A stretch of DNA of 64,000 bases from Paenibacillus silviterrae (GCF_030167925.1 NZ_JASKUT010000001.1:1488001-1552000), one strand, 5' to 3'. Positions 1 to 8,588 are shown, numbered from the stretch's first letter. The notes: generated by a model from the letters alone, not told the origin. Numbers and translations are program-made.

Positions 1-515
1 AAATCGGGATCGATATTCTCCATGACCCCGACCAAGGTGATGATAATGAGCGGGAGAAACAAGTGAATCAATCCGATCATCATAGCCGTCGGCGTGTATA
101 AAATATCGAGCGGTTCGGTTACGATTCCCAGCGCAACAAGCGTGTTGTTGAGCAGTCCTTTTTTGCCGAGGATGATCATCCAGCTAAAGGAGCGAACGAC
201 GGAGCTGGTCAGCAGCGGGAAAATCGCCAGCGCCAGGAGCAGCGCCTTTTGCCTTGGAGGCCGCCGCGAAATATAGTAAGAGACCGGGAAGCCAAGCAAT
301 ATACAGATCACCGTAGTAACGAGGCTGACCCGCAATGTCGTCCCTAATATTTTGAGAAAATAAGGGTCTTGAAAAAAATGCGAATAGCCGCCGAAGGACA
401 GCCTGCCTTCCGGGAAAAATGTCGAGCCGATCGTCAATAGAATCGGAACGAGCATGAATGCCGCCAAAAACAACAGTCCCGGCAGCAGTAATAACGATAG
501 ATACGCTTTCTTCAT
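1..515 (-). CDS. ABC transporter permease, PotB-type (partial)
   Basis: This is the N-terminal part of an inner-membrane permease; the rest lies beyond the left window edge. The visible ~171 residues start MKKAYLSLLLPGLLF and show a first membrane helix, a periplasmic stretch with FFPEGRLSFGGYSHFF, then further helices, which is the pattern of spermidine/putrescine-type (PotB/PotH) permeases. The ATG overlaps the nucleoside hydrolase stop as ATGA, with AGGAG 8 bases upstream, so the two are translationally coupled. With the solute-binding protein further upstream it forms one transporter operon. The transported substrate cannot be told from sequence; the hydrolase partner hints at nucleosides rather than polyamines. 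Confidence 0.85.
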   Translation of the reverse strand, partial: MKKAYLSLLLLPGLLFLAAFMLVPILLTIGSTFFPEGRLSFGGYSHFFQDPYFLKILGTTLRVSLVTTVICILLGFPVSYYISRRPPRQKALLLALAIFPLLTSSVVRSFSWMIILGKKGLLNNTLVALGIVTEPLDILYTPTAMMIGLIHLFLPLIIITLVGVMENIDPD

Positions 516-1471
516 GTTTGATTCTCCTGTTCGTCGGTTCGCTGCTCCCTTAGCGTGCGGATAAACAATTTGAGAAACGCGTCCACCGCCACATCGGTGC
601 AAACATTTACATTCGGCTCCTTAAGCAGACGGTTCTGGAAATCGCAAACGGTTTGTCCGTCGCACAGGTCGCTTCTTGTCTCCACATCGACATAATAGCG
701 CTTCGTCGTCACAAGCTCCGGGTTCAGCGCCACGGCTACCGCTAACGGGTCATGCATAGCACAGGCTCTTACCCCGTTTCTATCATAATAACGCTGAAGA
801 TAATCAGCTGTGCTTTCCCATACATATCGCCCGATGTCCGTATCGCCCAGTTCACGGATGTGCTCCTCGGTCAGGAGCGCTTTGCGCGTTACATCCAAGC
901 CTACCAGCGTTAACGAAGGGAAGCCTGCTTGAAGCACAAGCTTGGCCGCCTCCGGGTCGACGAACATATTGTATTCCGCGGTAGGCGTAATATTGCCGAA
1001 GCCAAGGACGACGCCTCCCATCACAATAACTTCCTTCACGTCCCTCACAAGCTCGGGATATTTCATCAAGGCCAATGCCAGATTCGTTAACGGACCCGTC
1101 ATAACCAACGTCATTTCGCCGGGGTTGCTCCGCACCTGGTCGACCAAGAAATCGGCTGCATGACCTTCACTTGGCTTTTTATGCACCGGCATGTCCCGGA
1201 GGGCTCCGCCGAGACCGTCCTTTCCGTGGACCCGATGCTCATAATGAACCGGGCGCAACAGCGGCTTGTTAGCCCCCTGAATCACCGGTATATCTTCCGC
1301 CCCGAGAAGCTGCAATATTTTGCATGTATTCACTGTAGCTTGCTCGAGAGAGACATTTCCGTTTACCGTCGTAATCCCGTGAAGGTCGAATTGCCCGCTT
1401 CGGACGGCGAGCATAATGCCAAGTGCGTCATCCACCCCGGTATCTACATCGAGAATGACTTTCTTCTTCAT
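512..1471 (-). CDS. Nucleoside hydrolase (IUNH family)
   Basis: This is a probable cytoplasmic N-ribosyl hydrolase that splits nucleosides into base and ribose. The N-terminus carries the family's calcium-binding signature DVDTGVDDALG, followed by TTVNGNV and the MTGPLTNLALAL segment, and the length of 319 residues is typical. I place the start at the ATG that follows GGAAGGAG by 8 bases rather than at a GTG lying inside that ribosome binding site. It lies between a solute-binding lipoprotein and a PotB-type permease in one operon, which suggests the imported compound is a nucleoside or related ribosyl compound. Which nucleoside is unknown. Confidence 0.9.
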   Translation of the reverse strand: MKKKVILDVDTGVDDALGIMLAVRSGQFDLHGITTVNGNVSLEQATVNTCKILQLLGAEDIPVIQGANKPLLRPVHYEHRVHGKDGLGGALRDMPVHKKPSEGHAADFLVDQVRSNPGEMTLVMTGPLTNLALALMKYPELVRDVKEVIVMGGVVLGFGNITPTAEYNMFVDPEAAKLVLQAGFPSLTLVGLDVTRKALLTEEHIRELGDTDIGRYVWESTADYLQRYYDRNGVRACAMHDPLAVAVALNPELVTTKRYYVDVETRSDLCDGQTVCDFQNRLLKEPNVNVCTDVAVDAFLKLFIRTLREQRTDEQENQT

Positions 1472-1493
1472 CACACGTGCTCCTTCCACGGGT

Positions 1494-1534
1494 TAAATAA
1501 AACAAGGGTACATGCAGTAGTCATATACCCTTGT
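1494..1534 (-). terminator. Hairpin with T-tract between solute-binding protein and nucleoside hydrolase
   Basis: ACAAGGGTA and TACCCTTGT form a 9-bp stem, followed on the minus strand by TTTTATTT. It sits just after the binding-protein stop and before the hydrolase. It probably lets only part of the transcripts continue, so binding protein would be made in excess of hydrolase and permease. Confidence 0.65.
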
Positions 1535-1544
1535 CCATTCCTAT

Positions 1545-2645
1545 TTACTGAGCAACTTGCTTGTTGAAGCGGTCGATCCAGCCTTTCAAGTTCGCATTCA
1601 CAAATTTCATATCCAGCTTGCGCAGCTTGGTTACCGTTTCGGCACCGTAGGTGATGCCCTTCGTATCGTCTCCCGATAGCTGCAGCTTCGTGTTGACCGG
1701 CGAATCGATTTTTGCCTTAGCAAGCTTCTCCTGTACTTCCTTACTCAAGTGGTAGTTAATGAAGTCCTCGGCAAGCTGCTTGTTTTTGCTGCCTTTTACG
1801 ATATTGACCGTATTCAAGACAGCGTAGCCGCCTTCCTTAGGCGTGATGAACTTCGTTTCCGGCACGGAAGCGCGAAGATCCTTCACGTACATTTCCATGA
1901 TCGGTCCCGCAGCGATTTCACCCTGGGCAAACATATTCACAAACTCGGAGGTTTGTCCGTAATACTTCACGACGCTTTTGTTCAGCTCCGTCAGCTTGGC
2001 AAACGCCTGATCTTCATTGAACTGCGCGCTCCCTGCTACGACGGACGCGGCATCGACAACCATCGGACCGGCCGTTCCCGTAATGTTAGGCATGGTCAGC
2101 TTCTTGGCAAGCTCCGGACTCCACAGGTCGCTCCATGAGGTGATTTCTTTTCCCCCTAGTGCTTTGGGATTGTACGCAATGCCGAGCTGGCCGACCGTGT
2201 ACGCCGGGCCGTAGTCTTCACCAAGCGGCGCCTTGGCCATATCGTAAATGTCATTGAGGTTCGTAAGGCGGCTGCGATCAATCTTCTCGAACATGCCGGC
2301 TTCGATACCTTGCTGGGCATAATAGTCGGATAAATAAATAAGGTCCACGTTAGAAGTGCCTTGGCGAACTTTGTTCAGGCGGTCGGCGTTGTTGCCTTTG
2401 TCCAAAACGATCTTGACATTATGAGACTTTTCAAATGGGGCATACACTTCATTTTTGAAGAAATCGTCGGAAAAGCCCCATGTGGAAATGACCAGCTGAG
2501 TCGGCTCCCCGCTTTTGGCAGCTCCCGCATCGGTTCCTGCGTTCGTACCGCCCCCTGTTTGATCTTTAGCGGCCCCGCAGCCCGTCAAGGCCAGTCCAAC
2601 GATCGTTAAAGAAATAAGGCTTCGATTCATATGCTTTTTCATCAT
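1545..2645 (-). CDS. ABC transporter substrate-binding lipoprotein, PotD-type
   Basis: This is an extracellular solute-binding lipoprotein of 366 residues. It starts MMKKHMNRS after GGGAGG at good spacing, then has a hydrophobic stretch and the lipobox LALTGC, so the cysteine would be lipidated and the protein held outside the membrane. Motifs such as WSDLWSPELAKKL and AYTVGQLGIAYNPKALG are typical of the type-2 PotD/AfuA binding proteins that carry polyamines, iron or other small solutes. It heads the operon with nucleoside hydrolase and permease. The ligand is not predictable; a nucleoside-like ligand is only inferred from the neighbour. Confidence 0.85.
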   Translation of the reverse strand: MMKKHMNRSLISLTIVGLALTGCGAAKDQTGGGTNAGTDAGAAKSGEPTQLVISTWGFSDDFFKNEVYAPFEKSHNVKIVLDKGNNADRLNKVRQGTSNVDLIYLSDYYAQQGIEAGMFEKIDRSRLTNLNDIYDMAKAPLGEDYGPAYTVGQLGIAYNPKALGGKEITSWSDLWSPELAKKLTMPNITGTAGPMVVDAASVVAGSAQFNEDQAFAKLTELNKSVVKYYGQTSEFVNMFAQGEIAAGPIMEMYVKDLRASVPETKFITPKEGGYAVLNTVNIVKGSKNKQLAEDFINYHLSKEVQEKLAKAKIDSPVNTKLQLSGDDTKGITYGAETVTKLRKLDMKFVNANLKGWIDRFNKQVAQ

Positions 2646-2761
2646 CTGTTCCTCCCATTTTTCATTTCTACATGTTTTTGTCTGCAAACCCTTGCCTATT
2701 TTTACAAGTATGGTTCCCGAGAGCCAACGATGCTAGTCATGCTCAGCCCTGAAAATCCCCC

Positions 2762-2818
2762 CAAAAAAAGAAAAGTACCCTTGGAAGAAGAAAAAACATT
2801 CTCACAAGAGCACTTTTC
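2762..2818 (-). terminator. Intrinsic terminator after DUF2294 gene
   Basis: GAAAAGTGCTCTTG pairs with CAAGGGTACTTTTC as a 14-bp stem (two G-U pairs), followed on the minus strand by CTTTTTTT. It closes transcription of the gene ending at 2909 and separates it from the transporter operon starting at 2645. Confidence 0.7.
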
Positions 2819-2908
2819 ATCGTAAACGAAGCCAAGTGACATCTAAATTGTAAACGGGGCGGGAAACACTTAAGATAGATCAAAAGAGAATCACCGCAGG
2901 CTTTGTAT

Positions 2909-3253
2909 TCAGTTTTCCTTAACAATTATGTTCGTAATGGACCATTGAGTATGCGGATCATAGTCTCGCAGTACTGCTTCAATCGTCAGTCCAAACTCCT
3001 GCTCCAGCTTCTCCCGGATCCGCTTCTTGTATATCGAGGACATGTAAAAATCAACCTCGTGCTTTAACGAAGGAGCTTCCCCTTCCAAGGCGGTGGAGCG
3101 CGGTGACTTACGGTGCTTGGCATAAAGGGTGATGATGTTATCCTCCAGCGAAGCCTTCAATGAAGTAGTACCAAACCCGAATAGCTCCTTAGAAATTTCA
3201 TTGTAAAGGTGACACAGCTTCTTCTTGTATTCATTGGTGTCGATTGGGGGCAT
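2909..3253 (-). CDS. DUF2294 (MpsC-like) family protein
   Basis: This is a small soluble protein of 114 residues. Its length and pattern resemble DUF2294, the family of the MpsC component of a proposed sodium-translocating system, but its biochemical role is not established. Visible features are the N-terminal GFGTTSLKASLEDNIITLY segment, a central region around EVDFYMSSIYKKR that would form helices, and a C-terminal strand with DPHTQWSITNIIV. I chose the ATG 5 bases after AAGGTG over an upstream GTG. It stands alone with its own terminator. The family call is by pattern only. Confidence 0.6.
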   Translation of the reverse strand: MPPIDTNEYKKKLCHLYNEISKELFGFGTTSLKASLEDNIITLYAKHRKSPRSTALEGEAPSLKHEVDFYMSSIYKKRIREKLEQEFGLTIEAVLRDYDPHTQWSITNIIVKEN

Positions 3254-3450
3254 GGGATCACCTTCTAGCACGATTATTGACCCATAACTCAGAACTTAAT
3301 CATTATATTACATAGGGTTTCGGATTAAATCAAGTCAATTGTTCGGGTTTCCTATCGAAAAAATCATTTACTATACGAATATTTCATAAAACTTCGAAGT
3401 TTTCCGAATACTATAGCCTGCCCCCCCTCCCTTTCTATGGTAACTTACGC

Positions 3451-4767
3451 TTATTTTTGCTTCGCCGCCTCGATATCCTTCACCGCGGACTCCACTGCCT
3501 TACGGAGAGCGGTATTCACATCGCTTGCGCCCTGTGCGTATTCTCTAAACGCAGTAGTCAAATGCTTTTCCGCCAGATCGTCATAAATCGTCTTGGGCGC
3601 TATGGCTGCTGGTTTTACGGGATAAAAGCCCTTCAAGTTTTTCCCTTTTAACGTCGCTATGTCTGCACCGAACGACTCCATTATGTTTGAACTGTTCTTC
3701 ACGATCGGCATGCCTAGGGCGTCTTTGGCGAATTTGGTTTGCATCTCATCGGATGTCAAATAAGCCAATATTTCAAACGCGACATCTTTGTTTTTGCTGG
3801 TGCTCGATACGCTTGCGAAGGTAGGATACATCTGGGAGCCGACTCCGGGAGCCTCCTTAAACGATGGTAATTGCACAGCCTCCAAATTCAAATCGGCCGG
3901 CGCGCTCACCATCGTGCTGTTGAAGTAGGCATACATCGCTAGTGTACGCTCCTTAAGGAACATGTCGGCCTCTTTACCGTATTTTTCCTTCGGCAGCTCG
4001 GAACCGGGCATGTTATAGAACCGTGCAAAGTTTTCGACCACCTGCTTAAACTTTTCCGACCCGGTCAGAGGCTGTTGTGTCTTTGGGTCGACGAAGGAGA
4101 GCGCCAATTGATTCGTACGCATCATATGGCCCACTGAGGTTAAGAAGCCGTAGTATTTCGTTCCCCCGTCCGTGCGGGAAAGTTTTTTGGACAATTCATA
4201 AATATCGTCCCAAGTCATTCCTTCCGTAGGATAAGGTACACCGAATCTATCAAATATATCCTTGTTGTACATCAAAGTGTGTGCAGTCGTGAAGATCGGG
4301 AGAAAGGTAACCTTGCCGTTCCCGAATTGTTTGACGAAGTCAAAGGTCGTTGTTTCCAAGCGGTTCGTATCATAATTATGCTTCTTGATCAATTCGTCGA
4401 GATCAGTAGATAAATTTAGGTTGTGGAACTGCGGTACAAACCCGATGGAAAGGATGACGATATCCAGCGGCTGACCGGAGGCGATTACCTCATTCACGCT
4501 TGTTCCGGTACCGAACGGAATAAACTTCGGTGTCACGAAAGGAAACTTCTCCTTGATCTTCTTCCCCATGAGATCCATAAACTGCTCTTCTGTCGTTCCG
4601 GTATTCGGCCGATAAAAAGTGATTTCAACAGGCTCCCGGTTCGTATTCTGTTCTTTGATCCGGCTCGGGGCCGTCTCATTGGAGCCTCCCGTCCCGGTGC
4701 ATGCGGAAGCCGTCAATAAAGAAGCTGTTAGAAACGACGATAATAGTAAGCGCTTACAGATTTTCAA
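3451..4767 (-). CDS. Extracellular sugar-binding lipoprotein (family 1), orphan
   Basis: This lipoprotein of 438 residues starts at a TTG placed 7 bases after AAGGGGG. The signal peptide ends in the lipobox TASAC. The core carries motifs shared by family-1 sugar-binding proteins of Paenibacillus: MYNKDIFDRFGVPYP, GMTWDDIYELSKKL and VAFEILAYLTSDEMQ. It is clearly paralogous to the proteins at 13913 and 24896. No permease or ATPase gene flanks it, so it must use a permease encoded elsewhere or act as a sensor or receptor. A palindrome resembling a CcpA site lies in its first codons. The ligand is unknown. Confidence 0.85.
   Translation of the reverse strand: MKICKRLLLSSFLTASLLTASACTGTGGSNETAPSRIKEQNTNREPVEITFYRPNTGTTEEQFMDLMGKKIKEKFPFVTPKFIPFGTGTSVNEVIASGQPLDIVILSIGFVPQFHNLNLSTDLDELIKKHNYDTNRLETTTFDFVKQFGNGKVTFLPIFTTAHTLMYNKDIFDRFGVPYPTEGMTWDDIYELSKKLSRTDGGTKYYGFLTSVGHMMRTNQLALSFVDPKTQQPLTGSEKFKQVVENFARFYNMPGSELPKEKYGKEADMFLKERTLAMYAYFNSTMVSAPADLNLEAVQLPSFKEAPGVGSQMYPTFASVSSTSKNKDVAFEILAYLTSDEMQTKFAKDALGMPIVKNSSNIMESFGADIATLKGKNLKGFYPVKPAAIAPKTIYDDLAEKHLTTAFREYAQGASDVNTALRKAVESAVKDIEAAKQK
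4746..4757. promoter_or_regulatory. cre-like palindrome GTAAGCGCTTAC
   Basis: This is a perfect 12-bp palindrome with the ARCG core of catabolite-responsive elements. It lies within the first codons of the lipoprotein gene. Two positions outside the core depart from the usual CcpA consensus. Carbon repression is plausible for a sugar-binding protein, but this rests on pattern alone. A second, one-mismatch candidate lies at 4974-4989. Confidence 0.3.
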
Positions 4768-5052
4768 AATTCATTCCCCCTTGGATTCATAAACAGCCTC
4801 CCGTCTGCCATAGACCGGCGTCCAGCCGTTCGGATACCGCTATACGGTCACTTGCTAGAATAGAGACTATGACAGGGATTGGATGGACTATTTGCTATAA
4901 CTATATGAAATATATAATCTGAAATTGTACCGCTGCATTATCTAAAAATGTTGCTCTGTTAAGACTTGCGTCATGTAAGCGGTTAAAATTGGGAGTTCCG
5001 GTAGGATCATATGGAGTTTTTGCTTTCAGCACTGTCTTGAAGCGCAAATTTT

Positions 5053-5061
5053 TGATACAAT
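5053..5061 (+). promoter_or_regulatory. Extended -10 element upstream of thrC
   Basis: TGATACAAT fits the extended -10 pattern TGnTATAAT, about 33 bases before the thrC start; no good -35 is present. The whole gap 4768-5093 contains no gene that I can support and no T-box, so there is no sign of tRNA-sensing control of thrC. Confidence 0.45.
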
Positions 5062-5093
5062 ACACTAAAATAACTCACACAAGGGGAATTTAC

Positions 5094-6482
5094 ATGAATT
5101 ATGTCAGTACTCGGGGACAAGTATCCCCTATCGGCTTCATCGACGCCATTTTGATGGGACTCGCCGACGATGGCGGCTTGCTCGTCCCGGAACGAATTCC
5201 GCAAGTATCGGAAGACACCCTGAAGCAATGGCAAGAGCTCACTTACCAGGAGCTGGCTTTGGAGGTATTCTCCTTATATGTGAATGATGAAATTCCACGG
5301 GCGGACCTCAAAAAGCTGGTTGACGACAGCTACTCGACATTCCGTCACGAGGCGGTAACACCGGTCCTCCGTCTCCATGAAGGCCGATATGTATTGGAGC
5401 TGTTTCACGGACCGACCTTCGCCTTCAAGGATATCGCTCTGCAATTCCTTGGTAATCTGTACTCCTATGTCTCCCGTAAAACGAATTCCATCATTCACAT
5501 TCTTGGTGCAACGTCAGGAGACACAGGTGCATCCGCGATCGAAGGCGTACGGGGCAAGGAAGGAATCCGCATCTGTATTCTGCATCCGCACCAGAAGGTA
5601 AGCAAGGTACAAGAGCTTCAGATGACTACAGTCGATGACGCTAATGTATTGAATTTATCTGTAGATGGTACCTTCGATGACTGTCAGCGCATCATTAAGG
5701 AACTGTTCGCAGACGTTGAATTCAAGCATCGCTATCATCTTCGCGCGATCAATTCCATCAATATCGCCCGGATTCTCGCGCAAACCGTATACTATTTCTA
5801 CGCGTATTTCCAGTTGGCGAACCAAGGGATTGCGGGAAAAATCAATTTCAGCGTGCCGACAGGCAACTTCGGCGATATTTTTGCCGGTTATCTGGCTAAA
5901 AAGATGGGACTTCCCATCGATCAATTGATTCTTGCGACGAATGAGAACAATATCCTTGCCCGTTTTGTGAAGGATGGCGTCTATCAGCCCGGCGAGTTCC
6001 GCGGAACGCACAGTCCGTCCATGGATATTCAAGTCGCAAGCAACTTCGAACGTTATCTGTTCTACTTGTACGGGGAGAACAGCGAAACGGTGACCGGGCT
6101 CATGGCTCAGTTCAAAGCCGAAGGACGCATCGACATTACCGGCGACGCGCTTAAGCAAGTGCAAGCCGATTTCGGTGCTCACAGCGTGGGTAATGAAGAG
6201 TGCCTTAACACCATAAGCGAATATCATGAAAAACACGGATACCTGCTCGATCCTCACACGGCGTGCGGAGCTGCCGCGGCAGACAAGCTTACGCCACCGG
6301 GTGAAGTAACGGTAGTCCTGTCAACCGCCCACCCGGCGAAGTTCGACGAAGCCATTCGTCTGCGCAATATTACTCAAACCTATCCGAGTCAAATCCAAGC
6401 TCTCTTCGGCATGCAGCAATTCCAAAAGGTTGTCGGCGGAACCAACGAAGAGATTAAGAAGGAACTTGTGACATTCTTTTAA
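5094..6482 (+). CDS. thrC: Threonine synthase
   Basis: This pyridoxal-phosphate enzyme converts O-phosphohomoserine to threonine, the last step of threonine biosynthesis, in the cytoplasm. It starts MNYVSTRGQVSPIGF after AAGGGGAA, and the longer open frame upstream lacks a ribosome site. The cofactor lysine lies in GPTFAFKDIALQF near residue 112, followed by GATSGDTGASAIEG, which binds the phosphate. A late PTGNFGDIFAGYLAKKMG motif is also present. The length of 462 residues fits the long, E. coli/fungal-like class rather than the ~350-residue class typical of Bacillus. It is transcribed alone and ends in a strong terminator; hom and thrB are not adjacent. Confidence 0.95.
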   Translation: MNYVSTRGQVSPIGFIDAILMGLADDGGLLVPERIPQVSEDTLKQWQELTYQELALEVFSLYVNDEIPRADLKKLVDDSYSTFRHEAVTPVLRLHEGRYVLELFHGPTFAFKDIALQFLGNLYSYVSRKTNSIIHILGATSGDTGASAIEGVRGKEGIRICILHPHQKVSKVQELQMTTVDDANVLNLSVDGTFDDCQRIIKELFADVEFKHRYHLRAINSINIARILAQTVYYFYAYFQLANQGIAGKINFSVPTGNFGDIFAGYLAKKMGLPIDQLILATNENNILARFVKDGVYQPGEFRGTHSPSMDIQVASNFERYLFYLYGENSETVTGLMAQFKAEGRIDITGDALKQVQADFGAHSVGNEECLNTISEYHEKHGYLLDPHTACGAAAADKLTPPGEVTVVLSTAHPAKFDEAIRLRNITQTYPSQIQALFGMQQFQKVVGGTNEEIKKELVTFF

Positions 6483-6497
6483 ATCAATCTGCAGCTC

Positions 6498-6530
6498 AAA
6501 GAGGACCTGGTCAGCCGCCAGGTCCTCTTT
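6498..6530 (+). terminator. Intrinsic terminator of thrC
   Basis: A perfect 13-bp stem, AAAGAGGACCTGG with CCAGGTCCTCTTT and a 7-base loop, begins 15 bases after the thrC stop. Because A-runs and T-runs flank it on both sides it may also serve the converging YceI gene. Confidence 0.85.
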
Positions 6531-6587
6531 CTATGAAAGTTCATGCAGCAAAAAAAGCCCAAGAATCCTCATGCTTTTTCCTCTGCT

Positions 6588-7262
6588 CTATTGCCGCTTA
6601 AATACCAAGCTCAGTTGTAATGTAACGTTATTCTCCGTATCCAGCATAACCGTATGAGGGTTTTTCATCCCAAAGTCAGCAAAAGTGACGACGGTTTTCC
6701 CTTGCATTTTCAGAAGTCCTTGGTCGTATACAGCTTCGTTCTGGAACGTAACCTCCTTCGAAATCCCCTTGACGTCCAGTGTCCCCGTCATCGTGAACGG
6801 CACTTTCACACCTTCTTGCCATGTCGTAGGAAGCTTATCGAACGATTTTACCGTGAATTTCGCCTCGGGGAATTTCTCTACTTGCAAATAGTCATTCCCT
6901 TTAATGTGATTGTCCCGTTGTCCGTTTCCCGAACTAAGCTTGGTAAGGTCGACATTGGCAGTCCCTGCCGTTTTGCTGACGTCGCTGGAATCTAACTGCC
7001 AATTTCCATGAACCGCGTTAATCGCAAAGTTAACCGTCTCTTTGGAGGTAGTGACAGAGAAATATACCTCTGATTCCGGTTGAATCGTCCACTGGCCGTT
7101 CAGCTGCTGAGCCGCCCTATTCCCCGCTTGTACTGAAGCTGCGCTGCTGCTGGAGACCACTTCCTTAACTTCTACATGATTTCCGGCATAATAATCGTAA
7201 GCGCCGTAACCACCCGCTAATAACGCTACAACAACACCCGAAAATAACATTTGTTTCTTCAT
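6588..7262 (-). CDS. YceI-family lipid-binding protein, membrane-anchored
   Basis: This is an extracytoplasmic protein of 224 residues. Residues 4-21 are hydrophobic (LFSGVVVALLAGGYGAYD) and form a signal or anchor, then a Ser/Ala-rich linker leads into the YceI lipocalin-like barrel. The barrel begins with QLNGQWTIQPESEVYFSV and contains NHIKGNDYLQVEKFPEAKF and PFTMTGTLDVKGISKEVTF. YceI barrels bind isoprenoid-like lipids in other bacteria, and some respond to stress. The ribosome site is GGAGG. A 17-bp palindrome matching the BlaI operator lies just upstream, so it is likely a target of the adjacent repressor. The ligand is unknown. Confidence 0.88.
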   Translation of the reverse strand: MKKQMLFSGVVVALLAGGYGAYDYYAGNHVEVKEVVSSSSAASVQAGNRAAQQLNGQWTIQPESEVYFSVTTSKETVNFAINAVHGNWQLDSSDVSKTAGTANVDLTKLSSGNGQRDNHIKGNDYLQVEKFPEAKFTVKSFDKLPTTWQEGVKVPFTMTGTLDVKGISKEVTFQNEAVYDQGLLKMQGKTVVTFADFGMKNPHTVMLDTENNVTLQLSLVFKRQ

Positions 7263-7290
7263 TTTTATATTCCTCCTATTATCCGAATTG

Positions 7291-7307
7291 CACTACATAG
7301 CGTAGTG
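7291..7307. promoter_or_regulatory. BlaI-type operator of the YceI gene
   Basis: CACTACA-TAG-CGTAGTG is a near-perfect inverted repeat that differs by one arm base from the repeat before the BlaI gene at 8603. It lies 29 bases before the YceI start, between the stop of the BlaR1-like gene and the YceI ribosome site. Confidence 0.7.
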
Positions 7308-7324
7308 TTAATGGGTAAAAAAAT

Positions 7325-8170
7325 TTATCTGCCCAGCAGGACAAATAAACCGGTCAAAAAAATAATGACCAAGTAGGATAACAACTGATGCTGCCATGGT
7401 AAGTGGAATTTCAGCTCCGCTTCTGGGTCGATCATGTGCTTGATCCGATAGTTAACCGACGTATCGGCGAATGCAGAGTGGGCAGCTCGTATCGATGCTT
7501 GATTCCGCTTCATTAGCTTTAACAGTGCGCTGCCTAAGTCTGTCTCCGCTCCTTTGACTTGGATCGCAAATTTATCGGCCAGCACCTCTTGAGTTATTTT
7601 GTAATATCGGTGCCACCAGGAAAGGATCGGGATAAACCATAACGAAGAAGAAAACCACAATGTCAGGAAGCTTTTGAACGGATGCCTCTTCGTCAAATGA
7701 TACTGCTCATGCAGCAACACCGCTTCAAGCTCAGATTCATTTAATAATTGAATTAACCCGGCGGAAATGACGATTTGAGGACGAACAAAGCCCATTGTCA
7801 TCGCAACCGCTTCAGAATGGTCTGTAACAATGATACTTCCTTGGTTTAGCCGGTATCGTTCCGTAACCTTCTGTGTAAGCTCTTCATTCCGACTACGCTC
7901 CAGCCTAACAACCGCCCGCCTAACCAGGTAAGCTTGCTTGACGGCTAGCCAGAAGCAATGCAGTAAGGTACAAATGACCAAAGCATTCATTAGATAAACT
8001 GCAAAGGAAAGTCCTAATGCCTGGATCCAGCTGCTGCAGATTTCGAAAATATTAAAGCCCGGTGACCAGTGAAAGGTGAGATGGGATGCGTGCATAATCA
8101 TTTGAAAGAAAATGAAGCAGGACAAAAGCACCGTTGACCAGAAAATCGTTTTCGAACGACGTTCCCACAT
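7325..8170 (-). CDS. M56-family (BlaR1/MecR1-like) membrane metalloprotease, no sensor domain
   Basis: This is an integral membrane zinc protease of 281 residues that probably inactivates the BlaI-type repressor encoded just upstream, by analogy with BlaR1/MecR1. There are four hydrophobic segments: near residues 10-30, 55-80, 165-185 (around the protease core) and the C-terminus (LLSYLVIIFLTGLFVLLG). The zinc site HEQYH lies near residues 153-157. BlaR1 proper is about 600 residues with an extracellular penicillin-binding domain; this protein stops after the fourth helix, so it cannot sense beta-lactams that way. Its start lies 4 bases after the repressor stop. What activates it is unknown. 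Confidence 0.88.
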   Translation of the reverse strand: MWERRSKTIFWSTVLLSCFIFFQMIMHASHLTFHWSPGFNIFEICSSWIQALGLSFAVYLMNALVICTLLHCFWLAVKQAYLVRRAVVRLERSRNEELTQKVTERYRLNQGSIIVTDHSEAVAMTMGFVRPQIVISAGLIQLLNESELEAVLLHEQYHLTKRHPFKSFLTLWFSSSLWFIPILSWWHRYYKITQEVLADKFAIQVKGAETDLGSALLKLMKRNQASIRAAHSAFADTSVNYRIKHMIDPEAELKFHLPWQHQLLSYLVIIFLTGLFVLLGR

Positions 8171-8174
8171 AACG

Positions 8175-8588
8175 TTATTTTTCCTTTTTCATCGCTTTAA
8201 TTTTTTGTTCCAGCTGCTCAAGAAGGTCAGGATCCGCTTCCTCCAAGGCATCAATCATATGATTCACAACCAGGGGCCCGAAATCTTCAATCAGCTCATG
8301 CGTGATTTCCTTCGACTGTTCTTCGAGAAACAGCTCCTTCGATTGCGTTGGACTATACAGCGACGTACGCCCCGATACCTTCTTGGATAAAATGCCCTTC
8401 TCTACCAGCCGGTTCATCACCGTCATCACGGTATTGAAATTGATTGATTTCTCCTTGTCCAGCTTTTCCTGAACCGCTTTAATCGATTGCCCCGGCGTTT
8501 CCCAAAGAATCTCCAGGATACGTGCTTCTAACGGTCCAAAAAATCGGTTCAGTCCCCTTTCATGAAACTTGAAGTTGTTGATCTTCAT
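8175..8588 (-). CDS. BlaI/MecI/CopY-family transcriptional repressor
   Basis: This is a winged-helix repressor of 137 residues. Residues 18-85 hold the DNA-binding domain with LEARILEILWETPGQSI, NFNTVMTVMNRLVEKG and a wing at GRTSLYSP, as in BlaI. The C-terminal helices, rich in Glu and Lys, would form the dimer interface that the partner protease cuts. It is the first gene of a repressor-protease pair, with the ribosome site AGGTGAG. A perfect 17-bp palindrome overlaps the -10 of its own promoter, which fits autorepression, and a near-identical site precedes the YceI gene, so the regulon includes at least these three genes. Confidence 0.92.
   Translation of the reverse strand: MKINNFKFHERGLNRFFGPLEARILEILWETPGQSIKAVQEKLDKEKSINFNTVMTVMNRLVEKGILSKKVSGRTSLYSPTQSKELFLEEQSKEITHELIEDFGPLVVNHMIDALEEADPDLLEQLEQKIKAMKKEK

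Noticed and set aside
2743..2925. 60-residue minus-strand open frame
   Set aside because: It crosses a strong terminator hairpin and its residues (FFLLPRVLFFFWG) come from the T-run.
3388..3403. Palindrome AAAACTTCGAAGTTTT
   Set aside because: It is a short AT-rich palindrome with no T-run or promoter context that would support a function.
4768..5093. T-box or riboswitch before thrC
   Set aside because: No T-box core, antiterminator or leader terminator is visible, and the extended -10 leaves only a short leader.
5655..6257. 200-residue minus-strand open frame
   Set aside because: It is antisense to threonine synthase, which is clearly the coding strand.
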